Shown here: piece by piece, positions 16,685-23,916 of the stretch
How positions within the stretch are numbered: position 1 is the stretch's first letter
Layout of the letters: each line of letters starts with the position of its first letter
Assembly (NCBI RefSeq): GCF_001693385.1
Contig: NZ_CP016428.1
Coordinates: forward strand, 2,046,001 to 2,110,000
Length of the DNA: 64,000 bases
Source: Bradyrhizobium icense
GTDB taxonomy: Bacteria; Pseudomonadota; Alphaproteobacteria; Rhizobiales; Xanthobacteraceae
Direction of reading: 5' to 3'
Notes under the pieces: generated by a model
Database searches by the model: none
What the model saw: only the letters and a program-made list of their open reading frames with translations
Told to the model about the DNA's origin: nothing
Program-made: the position numbers and the translations under genes

Positions 16685-17803
16685 ATGCCTGTCGCCGATC
16701 TGCCCGCAGCCCGAGCCGGTGGCCTCCACGTCCTCACGGCGTGGGGCAGGGGCTTTGCGCAATGGTGGCTGGCGGGCTTGCGCGACGCGGTGCCCGCGCA
16801 ATGGCGCGAATGGGCCGAGGGCGAGGCGAGACCGATAGCGACGCTTTGGCGAGATGGCGACAGCGTCACATGCCGTCTGATGTCTGCCGCCGGGCCGGCG
16901 GAAATCCGGATTCCGTGCCCCTCTTTCAACGCGGCCGCACTCGAACGATGGCTTACCGGGCAAGGCGTGACGCGGGAGGCGACGACCGTCGCGCTGGTGA
17001 TTTCGCGCGAGCTGTTCTTTCTGCGCGAGTTGAGTGTGCCCAAGGCGGCCTTTGGCGCCCTGCTGCGGATCCTTGACCAGGACATCGTGCGGCGGACACC
17101 GTTCCAGCTTTCGGACATATGGCATGCTGCAACGGCCGTCGGGGAAGAGGCGGACGGTGTCGTGCCGATGTGCCACTGGATCATCCGGCGCGATCGCGCC
17201 GAGGCGGCTCTGTCGGAGCTCGGCCTGACGTCGCGGGATGTCGACTGTCTGGCGGTGGCAGATACCGGCGGCGAGGCAGTACCCGTGATCACGTTCCGCG
17301 CCGTCAGCGACGAAGATCCCGCTTGGGCGCTACGGGCGGTTCGGCTGCTAGCAGCCGCCGCGCTCGGGGCCGTCCTGCTTGGATTGGTCGTCTTCGAATG
17401 GCGCCAGGCCAGTGTCGCCGCGGCGGTGGAAACGGCACTTATCGAGGCCCGACAATCAGCCCAGAGCGGTCGCGACGGCATGAACCCCGCGGCGCGCTTG
17501 TTCGCGATGAAGGCCGAGACCGGCGTCCTCGCCGTCTGGGACGAGCTGTCGCGTATTCTGCCCAATCATACCTTTCTGACCGAGACTCGCATTGCCGAGG
17601 GCACGGTGACGCTGTCAGGGTTTTCGGCGGATGCCGCGCGGCTGGTTCGCCTCATCGACCAGTCTCCGCTGTTTTCGGGCGCGACCCTAACGTCCGCGAT
17701 CACGCCGGATGCGAACGAGCACAAGGAGCGTTTCAGCATTGCGTTCAAGCTGCGCGGCGCCCGTGCGGCGCGGCCGGCCGCAAGACCCCGGACCGCGCCA
17801 TGA
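16685..17803 (+). CDS. gspL: type II secretion GspL-like protein (actin-like domain plus PilN-like domain)
   Basis: About 372 aa. The ATG at 16685 has GAGAAG eight bases upstream; GTG 16676 is an alternative. The N-terminal cytoplasmic part (about 1-215) is the divergent GspL/PilM-type fold, with LVISRELFFLRELSVPKAA as the recognisable stretch. A single membrane helix (about 222-242) is followed by a periplasmic PilN-like ferredoxin fold (VWDELSRILPNHTFLTE). It links GspE to GspM at the membrane. A 200-base gap upstream may hold its promoter. It overlaps gspM by ATGA. Confidence 0.85.
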   Translation: MPVADLPAARAGGLHVLTAWGRGFAQWWLAGLRDAVPAQWREWAEGEARPIATLWRDGDSVTCRLMSAAGPAEIRIPCPSFNAAALERWLTGQGVTREATTVALVISRELFFLRELSVPKAAFGALLRILDQDIVRRTPFQLSDIWHAATAVGEEADGVVPMCHWIIRRDRAEAALSELGLTSRDVDCLAVADTGGEAVPVITFRAVSDEDPAWALRAVRLLAAAALGAVLLGLVVFEWRQASVAAAVETALIEARQSAQSGRDGMNPAARLFAMKAETGVLAVWDELSRILPNHTFLTETRIAEGTVTLSGFSADAARLVRLIDQSPLFSGATLTSAITPDANEHKERFSIAFKLRGARAARPAARPRTAP

Positions 17804-18399
17804 TCCAGAACCTGAAATTGGCGCGCGGGACGCCCTTCCTGGCCTTCAACGCCGCTGCCATCCTCTTCGTTATCGTCTTCTTGTTCGCGCCGATCCTGAC
17901 GCGCTTTGCCGACAGGGGCGAAGAGATATCGGACAATGCGGCGCAGCTTGCGCATTTCCAGAACGTGACGCGCGCGGCAAAGAAGTCGGCCGGCAGCGTC
18001 GGGCTATCAGGCGATCCCTTCCTGCCCGGCAGCGAAGAACGCGTTGCCAGCGCCGATCTGCAGGCCAGCCTGAAGGCGATGGCCGCGACTGCCGGGGTCA
18101 ATCTGCTCGCGATCCGCGGATTGCAGGGCGGCCGGTCCCAGCCGCTGCACATGATTGCCGTCAGCGTCGAACTCGAAGGGCCGTTGAAGGCCATTCGCGA
18201 CATGATCTTCGCGATCGAGAATCAGACGCCGTTGCTGTTTGTCTCCACGGCCTCCTTCCGCAGCCTGGCGGATGGGGAGGACGGTCCGGTCAGGGCGGAG
18301 CTCAGGGTTCAGGGCGCTATCCGCGACGGCTCGCGGTCTCCCGCCATGGATGGCCAGCAAGCGGGCCGCGGACCGGCCCCGGCGGAGCGGATGCCATGA
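17800..18399 (+). CDS. gspM: type II secretion GspM-like protein
   Basis: 199 aa, ATGA overlap with gspL. One N-terminal membrane helix (about residues 14-34, PFLAFNAAAILFVIVFLFAP), a coiled segment, and a periplasmic GspM/PilO-type domain (about 85-175) with the strand MIAVSVELEGPLKAIRDMIF. The Gly/Pro-rich tail is probably disordered. It partners GspL in the inner-membrane assembly platform. It overlaps the next gene by ATGA. Confidence 0.85.
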   Translation: MIQNLKLARGTPFLAFNAAAILFVIVFLFAPILTRFADRGEEISDNAAQLAHFQNVTRAAKKSAGSVGLSGDPFLPGSEERVASADLQASLKAMAATAGVNLLAIRGLQGGRSQPLHMIAVSVELEGPLKAIRDMIFAIENQTPLLFVSTASFRSLADGEDGPVRAELRVQGAIRDGSRSPAMDGQQAGRGPAPAERMP

Positions 18400-19007
18400 C
18401 GTCGTTGGGGCAAATGGTCCAGCTTCGGCTGGCGGGCATGACCGCTTCGCCACGGCAACTCGCAGCCTCCAGGCTCGCCGCGATGCTCGGGCGGACCGAT
18501 CTCCCCGGCCGTAGCGAATTGGCGGCGCTGCGGCCAGCGACGTGCGTTCTCATCGTCGGCTTTGCGGTCTGGATCGGGCTGGTCGGCGTGATCACCCTAA
18601 GCGCGGTGATTTCGCTCGAGCTTTCGACGGTCACGGCCCCGACATGGTTTGGCAAAAGCATGCCGGTCGCCAAGGCCTCCGATGCGCGCGCCGCCGCAGC
18701 CTTCGAGAATATCATCCAACGCCCGCTGTTCTCGCGGAACCGGCAGGTTTTTGTCGCGACCGAGCCTACCTCCGCACCGCCGCCGCCCGTGGCGACGTTG
18801 GACTCCGGAATCACCCTCAAAGGGGTATTCATGAGCGATGGGGTGGCCAAGGCGTTCCTGATTACGACGCAGAGCCCGGTGGGCGTGTGGGTTGAGGTCA
18901 ACGGGCAGATCGAGGGCTGGCGCGTCGCCGCGGTTACGCCGGAGCAAGTCGTGCTGGAGGGGCAAGGCGAGAAGCTGACCGTTCCCCTTCATGCGAGCGG
19001 GAGATGA
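18396..19007 (+). CDS. type II secretion GspC/GspN-like protein
   Basis: 203 aa with a cytoplasmic N-terminus, one membrane helix (about 49-72, TCVLIVGFAVWIGLVGVITL) and a small periplasmic domain. The segment ENIIQRPLFSRNRQ followed by ITLKGVFMSDGVAKAFL matches the homology region of GspC, which contacts the secretin N0 domain. There is no PDZ domain, so it is shorter than enterobacterial GspC. The gene overlaps both neighbours by ATGA junctions. Confidence 0.75.
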   Translation: MTSLGQMVQLRLAGMTASPRQLAASRLAAMLGRTDLPGRSELAALRPATCVLIVGFAVWIGLVGVITLSAVISLELSTVTAPTWFGKSMPVAKASDARAAAAFENIIQRPLFSRNRQVFVATEPTSAPPPPVATLDSGITLKGVFMSDGVAKAFLITTQSPVGVWVEVNGQIEGWRVAAVTPEQVVLEGQGEKLTVPLHASGR

Positions 19008-19624
19008 TACGCTCGCTTCGCAAAACCTGTAACCGTACCGGCCGCTTTTTCGGCGAAGCGCTCGCGTGGCGCCGGGCAGGGCGGCAATACGTCGTCATGG
19101 CGTGGGGCCTGATAGCCGGCGCGGCCTGGCTCGCAATGAGCCTTGCAGGCGATCCCGGCTGGCCGCTGCCGGCCTTCGCCGGCTGCTATCTCGTGGTTCT
19201 GTTGGCCTCGATATGCGCCATAGACGGCCGCTACGGCATCATTCCGGACAGCCTGGTCCTGGCGCTGGCCGCCGGCGGGGCGCTACAGGCGCATCTGTGG
19301 GGCGCGGCAGACCTCTGGTGGCGTGGATTTGAGGCTGCCTTGGTCTTTGCCGCCGCGGCGCTGTTCCGCACCGGTTATCGTTGGCTGCGGGGCTTTGACG
19401 GCCTGGGTTTCGGCGACGTCAAGTTTGTTGCGGCCGGCACCCTCTGGATCGGCGCGGAAGGCATTCCCGGCTTGCTGTTGATCGCCGTGGCCTCCGCTTT
19501 GGTCAGCCTGCTGATCCTGAGATCCGAAGGACATGACCTTCATGGCAAGCAGGCCATCTCATTCGGGCCCCACCTTGCCATCGGCCTCTGGTGGATCTGG
19601 GTTTTGGGCCAGCCGCCGATTTAA
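19004..19624 (+). CDS. gspO: prepilin peptidase (A24 family, short form)
   Basis: 206 aa, polytopic inner-membrane aspartic protease that trims pseudopilin leaders. The two catalytic Asp are visible: D74 in AIDGRYGIIPD and D138 in GFGDVK. The N-terminal methyltransferase domain and its zinc-binding Cys pairs found in full-length PilD/GspO are absent, so it may only cleave. It is the last gene of the T2SS run and is followed by a hairpin terminator. Confidence 0.9.
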   Translation: MIRSLRKTCNRTGRFFGEALAWRRAGRQYVVMAWGLIAGAAWLAMSLAGDPGWPLPAFAGCYLVVLLASICAIDGRYGIIPDSLVLALAAGGALQAHLWGAADLWWRGFEAALVFAAAALFRTGYRWLRGFDGLGFGDVKFVAAGTLWIGAEGIPGLLLIAVASALVSLLILRSEGHDLHGKQAISFGPHLAIGLWWIWVLGQPPI

Positions 19625-19654
19625 TGTGCAGCGATTCTCTGTAACGGTTGCAAG

Positions 19655-19680
19655 AAAAAAGCCGCCCGAAGGCGGCCTTT
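19655..19680 (-). terminator. intrinsic terminator (possibly bidirectional)
   Basis: GCCGCC (19661-19666) and GGCGGC (19671-19676) form a tight stem with a CGAA loop. Six A residues at 19655-19660 become a T6 run on the minus strand, so it best serves the PEP-CTERM gene that ends at 19704. In the plus direction only CTTT follows, giving weaker termination after the prepilin peptidase. Confidence 0.75.
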
Positions 19681-19703
19681 CGCATCACTGACGAAGATTG
19701 GGC

Positions 19704-20360
19704 TCAGACAGCCAGCATTGCCGGTCGTGATTTCCGGCGATAGGCCACGAAGCCGACGCCGGCGAAGCCAAGAATCAACATCGCCCAGGTCGACGGTTCG
19801 GGAACGGCATTGACCTGGATCGACACGTCGCCCAAGAGCTGGTCGTTCGCGCTGAAGAGCTTCAGATCGAAGGTGTAGACCCCGGAGACATTGGGATTGA
19901 AATTCAGCGGGCCTCCCAGAAAAGCGAAAGCAAGGTTTTCGCTGTTCTGATAGAGCGGACCGCCGATCGGCGTATTGTCTGGAATTAGCTGCGGATTGAA
20001 CGCCAATGACCCTCCCGGACCGGTGATGGTCAGCAACGAATAGGTGTCCACCAGCGAACCGGGATTGACCGAGAACTCGAAATTCCACAGCGCCTTGCCG
20101 GATGAGTTGCCCACTGGTGCGATGTACAGATTTCCCGTCGGTGTGATCGGCCCGACAAATCGAATGGAGGCACGCAATCCGAGTTCGACGCCATTGTCCC
20201 CCGTGTCGACCGCGAAATGGCCGTTGCTGGTGCCGGTGCCCTGGGTCCAGCCCGACGCCAGATTCTGATCAAATGTGACGACAGCCGAGGCGCTGCTGAC
20301 AGACGACGTCAACGCAAGCGCGGTCCCCAGACCAATCAATCCAAGCAACGAAAACCGCAT
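19704..20360 (-). CDS. PEP-CTERM sorting-domain protein
   Basis: 218 aa from the ATG at 20360, which has a G-run four bases upstream. A Sec signal peptide (about 1-25) leads into a beta-rich, Gly/Asn/Thr-rich domain without catalytic motifs. The C-terminal tripartite sorting signal is complete: [19 protein letters not shown], a hydrophobic helix, then basic AYRRKSRP. It should be cut by an exosortase, such as the one at the end of the window, and probably becomes part of the envelope or EPS matrix. Monocistronic, with its own promoter-like element at 20413-20423. Confidence 0.9.
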   Translation of the reverse strand: MRFSLLGLIGLGTALALTSSVSSASAVVTFDQNLASGWTQGTGTSNGHFAVDTGDNGVELGLRASIRFVGPITPTGNLYIAPVGNSSGKALWNFEFSVNPGSLVDTYSLLTITGPGGSLAFNPQLIPDNTPIGGPLYQNSENLAFAFLGGPLNFNPNVSGVYTFDLKLFSANDQLLGDVSIQVNAVPEPSTWAMLILGFAGVGFVAYRRKSRPAMLAV

Positions 20361-20412
20361 GATTCCCCCCAATTATTAATAGTTGTATTTTCCTTAAATA
20401 CGTTCCTTTAAT

Positions 20413-20423
20413 TTAAGTCAATC
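20413..20423 (-). promoter_or_regulatory. promoter-like element shared by both PEP-CTERM genes (copy 1)
   Basis: GATTGACTTAA on the minus strand lies about 55 bases upstream of the PEP-CTERM start at 20360. The same 11-mer occurs at 32037-32047 before the second PEP-CTERM gene. It contains TTGACT, a good -35 box. AT-rich DNA that could supply a -10 follows at the right distance. Confidence 0.4.
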
Positions 20424-20504
20424 TCCGGTGAGGATAACACTTCGTTGCACGTGAGATCGGCCCCGCCCATTCCGCCTTGCGGAACGAGGCAGTCTTGAGC
20501 CCTA

Positions 20505-20523
20505 CACCCACCCACCCACCCAC
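20505..20523. repeat. CCCA tetranucleotide tandem run
   Basis: About four and a half perfect CCCA units lie in the intergenic DNA between the PEP-CTERM gene and the VanZ-like gene. It is a simple-sequence tract that could vary in length by slippage. It lies outside coding sequence. Confidence 0.6.
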
Positions 20524-20551
20524 GGAATTTATATCAGCAGGGCTGATGATC

Positions 20552-20953
20552 TCAGGATGGCGTGTCCTTGGCCGACCACACTAGCCGGGCAGTTCTCGCA
20601 AAAACGATGCCGGCCGCGCCGCCCGCTAACTTCTCCAGCGCATCGATCAATGTGCCATGGCGGTCCGGCGTCACGGTCTGCAGTATCTCCAGCAGCGCCG
20701 CGGCGCCGAACACGATGCAGCAGACCAGTATCAGGCGCCGAGGATAGGCGAAGCCGAAGAGGGCGCCGAGGATGGCAAATGCGATCACGTGCTCGAAATG
20801 CGCATAGGTCTGCATCGCTGGGCGCATCAGGTACGGCGACAGCTTGAAGTAGATGGCATAGACGAAGCCGACCTGCGCCAGCGTAGCATAGGCGATCGCG
20901 ATGACCGCGATCCATGCCGCAGCAATGGCAAGCTGGGAAATACGTCTCTTCAT
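20552..20953 (-). CDS. VanZ-like membrane protein
   Basis: About 133 aa from ATG 20953 (GTG 20968 would add five residues). Three to four membrane helices are visible (about 7-27, 48-67, 72-92 and a C-terminal one). The pattern FEHVIAFAILGALFGFAYP followed by LEILQTVTPDRHGTLIDALE fits the VanZ-like family, where the conserved E-Q...R...D pattern lies between helices. The function is unclear; such proteins often occur in polysaccharide loci. Confidence 0.75.
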   Translation of the reverse strand: MKRRISQLAIAAAWIAVIAIAYATLAQVGFVYAIYFKLSPYLMRPAMQTYAHFEHVIAFAILGALFGFAYPRRLILVCCIVFGAAALLEILQTVTPDRHGTLIDALEKLAGGAAGIVFARTARLVWSAKDTPS

Positions 20954-21126
20954 CTTGGCGTTTTGCACTGGCTCAAAGACTCTTTCGAGATAATAGGATC
21001 CTTAACCTTACCTTTCAGATCAGAGAGCCGAGCCTCGGCCGACCGACAGCGGTAAATTTTCCGATAAGGGAAACCGTCGATTGCGGACCGACCGCTTAGG
21101 CCAAGTCCAACGGATTTTCGATAAGA

Positions 21127-21477
21127 TTGCCGAAAGAGAAAATCAACGAATGTGGGTTGGGGCGGGTGTTTGTGGATCGGCGAAAAAGCGAACGTCGCTC
21201 CTGCCACGGGGCGGCAAAGATTCAGTTGGGACTCGGCTCTCTGCCGCGCGATTGCACGATCACCGACATATCTGACGGCGGTGTGCGGATTATCGCTGAA
21301 AATCTCGATGAGCCCGCGGAGTTCACGCTGATCCTTTCAACAGGCCGCCCGCGTTTGTGCCGACTGGCTTGGCGCATCGGATGCGAATTTGGCGCTCAGT
21401 TCATCGACCATCTGGCCGCGGCTCCGTCGCGACATTCCGCTCCGCAGGATAGCGCAAGGACACCGGAATATGCGTAA
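21127..21477 (+). CDS. PilZ domain protein (c-di-GMP binding)
   Basis: Up to 116 aa; the TTG at 21127 is uncertain and later TTG/GTG codons at 21157-21172 are possible. The PilZ domain keeps both ligand motifs: RKSER for RxxxR and DISDGG for DxSxxG, spaced as in binding PilZ proteins. It should therefore sense cyclic-di-GMP. It lies in an EPS and secretion locus, so allosteric control of EPS or T2SS output is plausible. Its last codons overlap the start of the next gene. Confidence 0.8.
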   Translation: MPKEKINECGLGRVFVDRRKSERRSCHGAAKIQLGLGSLPRDCTITDISDGGVRIIAENLDEPAEFTLILSTGRPRLCRLAWRIGCEFGAQFIDHLAAAPSRHSAPQDSARTPEYA

Positions 21478-21775
21478 GACACATTCAGCCTTGCTTGCGC
21501 TTTGCCTGGCGTTTGTGATCGCCCCCGATATCGCGGCAGCGGACGCCACGTTGGTCGTCGCCCCGGGATTCCGCGGGATTGGCTATCCGGGCGGCTACGG
21601 CTATGCGCGGCTCTACGGCCATCCGTTCGACGACGGCTACGACTATCCGTTCGGCTACGGCGAGTATGCCGAGTACGGTCCATGGGCTTATCGCAGCGAT
21701 CCGCTCTGCTATGTCGTGCGCCGGGTCTGGACCGCCAGGGGCTGGCGGCAAAGAGCGGTTCGAGTCTGCGAATAG
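21470..21775 (+). CDS. secreted Gly/Tyr-rich small protein, 101 aa
   Basis: The ATG at 21470 lies inside the end of the PilZ gene and has AAGGA about eight bases upstream, so the pair is probably co-translated. A Sec signal peptide (about 1-24, ending DIAAA) is followed by a Gly/Tyr-rich repeat-like region (YPGGYGYARLYG, YGEYAEYGPWAY). A short C-terminal part with two Cys (LCYVV and VRVCE) could form a disulfide. It is a probable periplasmic or surface protein of unknown role. Confidence 0.7.
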   Translation: MRKTHSALLALCLAFVIAPDIAAADATLVVAPGFRGIGYPGGYGYARLYGHPFDDGYDYPFGYGEYAEYGPWAYRSDPLCYVVRRVWTARGWRQRAVRVCE

Positions 21776-21796
21776 GCGTTCGGGTCCGCGACGCGC

Positions 21797-21904
21797 CTAG
21801 AGGTCAAGCGCCCAGGCAAGGCTATGCAGAAGCAACCACGACCAGCCGATCATGGCTGCGGCGATGGCAAACAAATATGTCAATCTGGCAACGCTTGAGC
21901 GCAT
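21797..21904 (-). CDS. possible single-span membrane peptide, 35 aa
   Basis: The ATG starts eight bases after the stop of the 53-aa ORF on the same strand. The peptide begins MRSSVARLTY and is otherwise one hydrophobic Trp-rich helix (LFAIAAAMIGWSWLLLHSLA). A two-gene unit of a basic helix protein and a membrane peptide is plausible. The ribosome site is poor, so support is hydropathy and context only. Confidence 0.35.
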   Translation of the reverse strand: MRSSVARLTYLFAIAAAMIGWSWLLLHSLAWALDL

Positions 21905-21910
21905 GATGGT

Positions 21911-22072
21911 TTATTTCGATGCGAGCCGATTGACAGCGGCGGTCGCCTGCAGCGCGGCCTGGGTCCGGAAGACGGCCTGACGCAGTCTCAACACTTCGGC
22001 GTAGCGGTCGCTCAGTGACTGCTTCGGCAATTCCCGGACATTCTTGGGTTTGTTCAAACGCTGGCGCTTCAC
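21911..22072 (-). CDS. small basic helical protein, 53 aa
   Basis: The GTG at 22072 has GGAG six bases upstream, a strong signal. The product begins MKRQRLNKPKN and has a predicted helix with DRYAEVLRLRQAVFRTQAAL. The basic head plus YxEVxxLR helix recalls the 64-aa ORF at 7210-7404, so they may belong to one small family. No known function. Confidence 0.45.
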   Translation of the reverse strand: MKRQRLNKPKNVRELPKQSLSDRYAEVLRLRQAVFRTQAALQATAAVNRLASK

Positions 22073-22713
22073 GCAATGCTCCGCAGTTCATATAATCAAT
22101 TTGGCCAAATCCGCTAACTCGAAAGCAACCATAGTTTCTTACGGGTCGTTCGCAACGCAACTCGCGCGTTAAGCTTGATGCACGCGCAAAAGGTTAAATC
22201 GGGAACTGGGCTCGGGCGCTTGCGTGATGCTCCGCCGATCTCAGGTAGTCGAACAGCGCTGCCGTCTCGCCCTTTTGATCGGAATGCGCTTAGTTCTACT
22301 GCGTCGGAGCTGTTAAAAAATCTCGTCCTGAGTGTCTGGGTCAAAAAGCGTGCAGCAATCTCGGGACTTGACGAGGGGGGCGTCGGGTATCAAAGCTTGG
22401 GGTGGGCGACGAGAAGCCAAGCCGCTTCGGTGAGCGGAGCCTTCGAAGTCCCCGGTAAGACTGCGGGGGCGTGCCAAACCATGCAAAGGTGTATTCGCCG
22501 ATCCAGCGTCGCTGCAGAGTTGGAAGCCGCTTGACCCGCCCGGTCGTTCCACAATGTTGATGCTCCACTCGTGGCTCGGCTGAGCAAAAGGAACGGGAAA
22601 CGCTCGCCTCATTTCCAGGTCGAGATGGGACCCTGAAGAAAAGGGGAATAAAACCGCGGCAAGTCGGACAAGAACCGGATAACGAGGTTTGGCGTGATGG
22701 CACTAAACAGAGG
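22073..22713. other. about 640 bases with no convincing gene
   Basis: Several open frames exist on both strands (for example 22175-22534 plus and 22341-22721 minus), but none has a ribosome site, a plausible composition or a family motif. The stretch lies beside a gene pair (XRE regulator and hypothetical) that looks accessory, so it may be decayed mobile DNA. I see no inverted-repeat ends or transposase motif to prove that. Confidence 0.3.
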
Positions 22714-23196
22714 CTAGTCATTGCTCCTTTCGTTCCTCAGGGGCAATGGTGTGCGGGCGACATCGCAGACTGCTTCGATTAAGAGACGTACCGCCCTTGT
22801 TTCCCAATCGATTTGGTCGATGGGCGCCTCCCAGTACTGAGACATCACATAGGCCGCATGGCGCGCCTTCACGCCCAATCCGCTGATCGTGCAAGCCTGT
22901 GTCTGCATGATCGCCCGTTCGATTGGATCAAGACGAGCCAAGATTGCCTCGATCTGTCTAGTCCCGGCATCGCGTTCGGCTCGTGCATCCACTCCCGCTC
23001 GCATATGGATCTTTGCGCATGACCACTGATCTGAATAGCTGATTGATTCGCTGGCTGCGTGCTGAGCGGCAGATAGTTCAGCAGCAAGCGTCTCGAATTG
23101 AGCCCCTAGCTCCAGCAAAATGCTGTCGGCATCAGACGTGCGGGGTTCACCAACTTTCGCTGTAGAATCTGGCTCAATCATTGGCCGCACCAACAT
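22714..23196 (-). CDS. hypothetical protein, 160 aa
   Basis: The ATG at 23196 or at 23181 could start this largely helical protein. It has no signal peptide or membrane segment. Recognisable points are only compositional: an acidic Ser-rich head, a helical middle (LLELGAQFETLAAELSAAQ) and a C-terminal part ending TPLPLRNERSND. It is divergently transcribed from the XRE regulator at 23352, and the two share an intergenic region with two palindromes, so it is a likely target of that regulator. No known family. Confidence 0.6.
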   Translation of the reverse strand: MLVRPMIEPDSTAKVGEPRTSDADSILLELGAQFETLAAELSAAQHAASESISYSDQWSCAKIHMRAGVDARAERDAGTRQIEAILARLDPIERAIMQTQACTISGLGVKARHAAYVMSQYWEAPIDQIDWETRAVRLLIEAVCDVARTPLPLRNERSND

Positions 23197-23255
23197 TTGC
23201 TAGCATTTTTTGTCGTCGAGGCCGTGATCGCGCAGCTGGCGTCAGGCCAAAGCCC

Positions 23256-23273
23256 TATGGAATTTATTCTATA
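23256..23273. promoter_or_regulatory. operator-like palindrome, imperfect copy
   Basis: TATGGAATTTATTCTATA has half-sites TATGGAA and TTCTATA with one mismatch. It lies 60 bases upstream of the minus-strand hypothetical gene and 45 bases from a perfect copy at 23301. The pair is the expected layout for binding by the XRE regulator encoded next door. Confidence 0.5.
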
Positions 23274-23300
23274 ACACCGAGCCAGCCTGCGCCATCTTTT

Positions 23301-23318
23301 TATGGAATTCGTTCCATA
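23301..23318. promoter_or_regulatory. operator-like perfect palindrome
   Basis: TATGGAATTCGTTCCATA is a perfect inverted repeat with 7-base arms and a 4-base centre. It ends 33 bases before the XRE regulator start, so occupancy would be expected to block that gene's own promoter. Confidence 0.55.
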
Positions 23319-23351
23319 GAAACTTTTTGAAACCAATGGCCTACCGTCCCA

Positions 23352-23585
23352 ATGGCAGGGCGGGATATCCAGGCTGCACGGCGTATCTTGGCGCAACATG
23401 TGCGCCGGTTACGGGTTGCGCGGCAAATGAGCCAAGAGGAGTTGGCGCATGCTGCCGAACTCTCCCAGGACCAAATCAGCGAAATTGAGAATGCGAAACA
23501 CAGCACCACGCTGGACAATATTCAGCGCTTAGCTTTTGCATTGGGCGTGGCCGTTGCCGAGCTTCTTGATGAACCGCGTGGTTGA
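23352..23585 (+). CDS. XRE-family HTH transcriptional regulator, 77 aa
   Basis: It is almost entirely one helix-turn-helix domain of the Cro/CI type (about residues 13-72). RRLRVARQMSQEELAHAA and LSQDQISEIENAKHSTTLDN are the helix 1-3 signature, followed by IQRLAFALGVAVAELLD. There is no effector domain, so it is probably a dimeric autorepressor. The ATG at 23352 lacks a good ribosome site and may be translated weakly. Two palindromes lie just upstream. Confidence 0.88.
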   Translation: MAGRDIQAARRILAQHVRRLRVARQMSQEELAHAAELSQDQISEIENAKHSTTLDNIQRLAFALGVAVAELLDEPRG

Positions 23586-23916
23586 CGGCGGGCAATTTTG
23601 AACGCCCTCTGCGCTATCTCCAACGAGATCGAGCACGGGCGGTGGGTTTAGCGAAGAGGACCGAGGCCACGCTGCGGCAGCTCGGTGTGCTCGGCGGTTT
23701 CATCAAGGCCATGCACCCGGCATCGCCCCCTCACGGACTCGCCGAGGCGCGTGGCTCAGAGCAGCCCGCAGAGCGGACGTCTCGAATCATATAGACAAGT
23801 GATGGGGCATTCTAGACGCGCGGAGCCTGTCATCGGGCCGCGATGCGCGCGCACCCGTTGGCGCTCCTCACCATCAGGGCTATGGCGCCAATAAGATCAG
23901 CCCGAACGATTCCGGC
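23586..23916. other. 331 bases with no convincing gene
   Basis: Short frames (23582-23794 and 23685-23894) lack start signals and have shadow-like composition. The stretch separates the XRE regulator from the convergent 510-aa gene. No terminator hairpin with a T-run was found. Confidence 0.3.

Noticed and set aside
22175-22534. 119-aa plus-strand frame in the gene-free stretch
   Set aside because: No ribosome site, no motif, and Ser/Arg/Ala-rich noise composition.
23582-23794. 70-aa frame overlapping the XRE stop codon
   Set aside because: The overlap looks attractive, but the product has no motif and no ribosome site.
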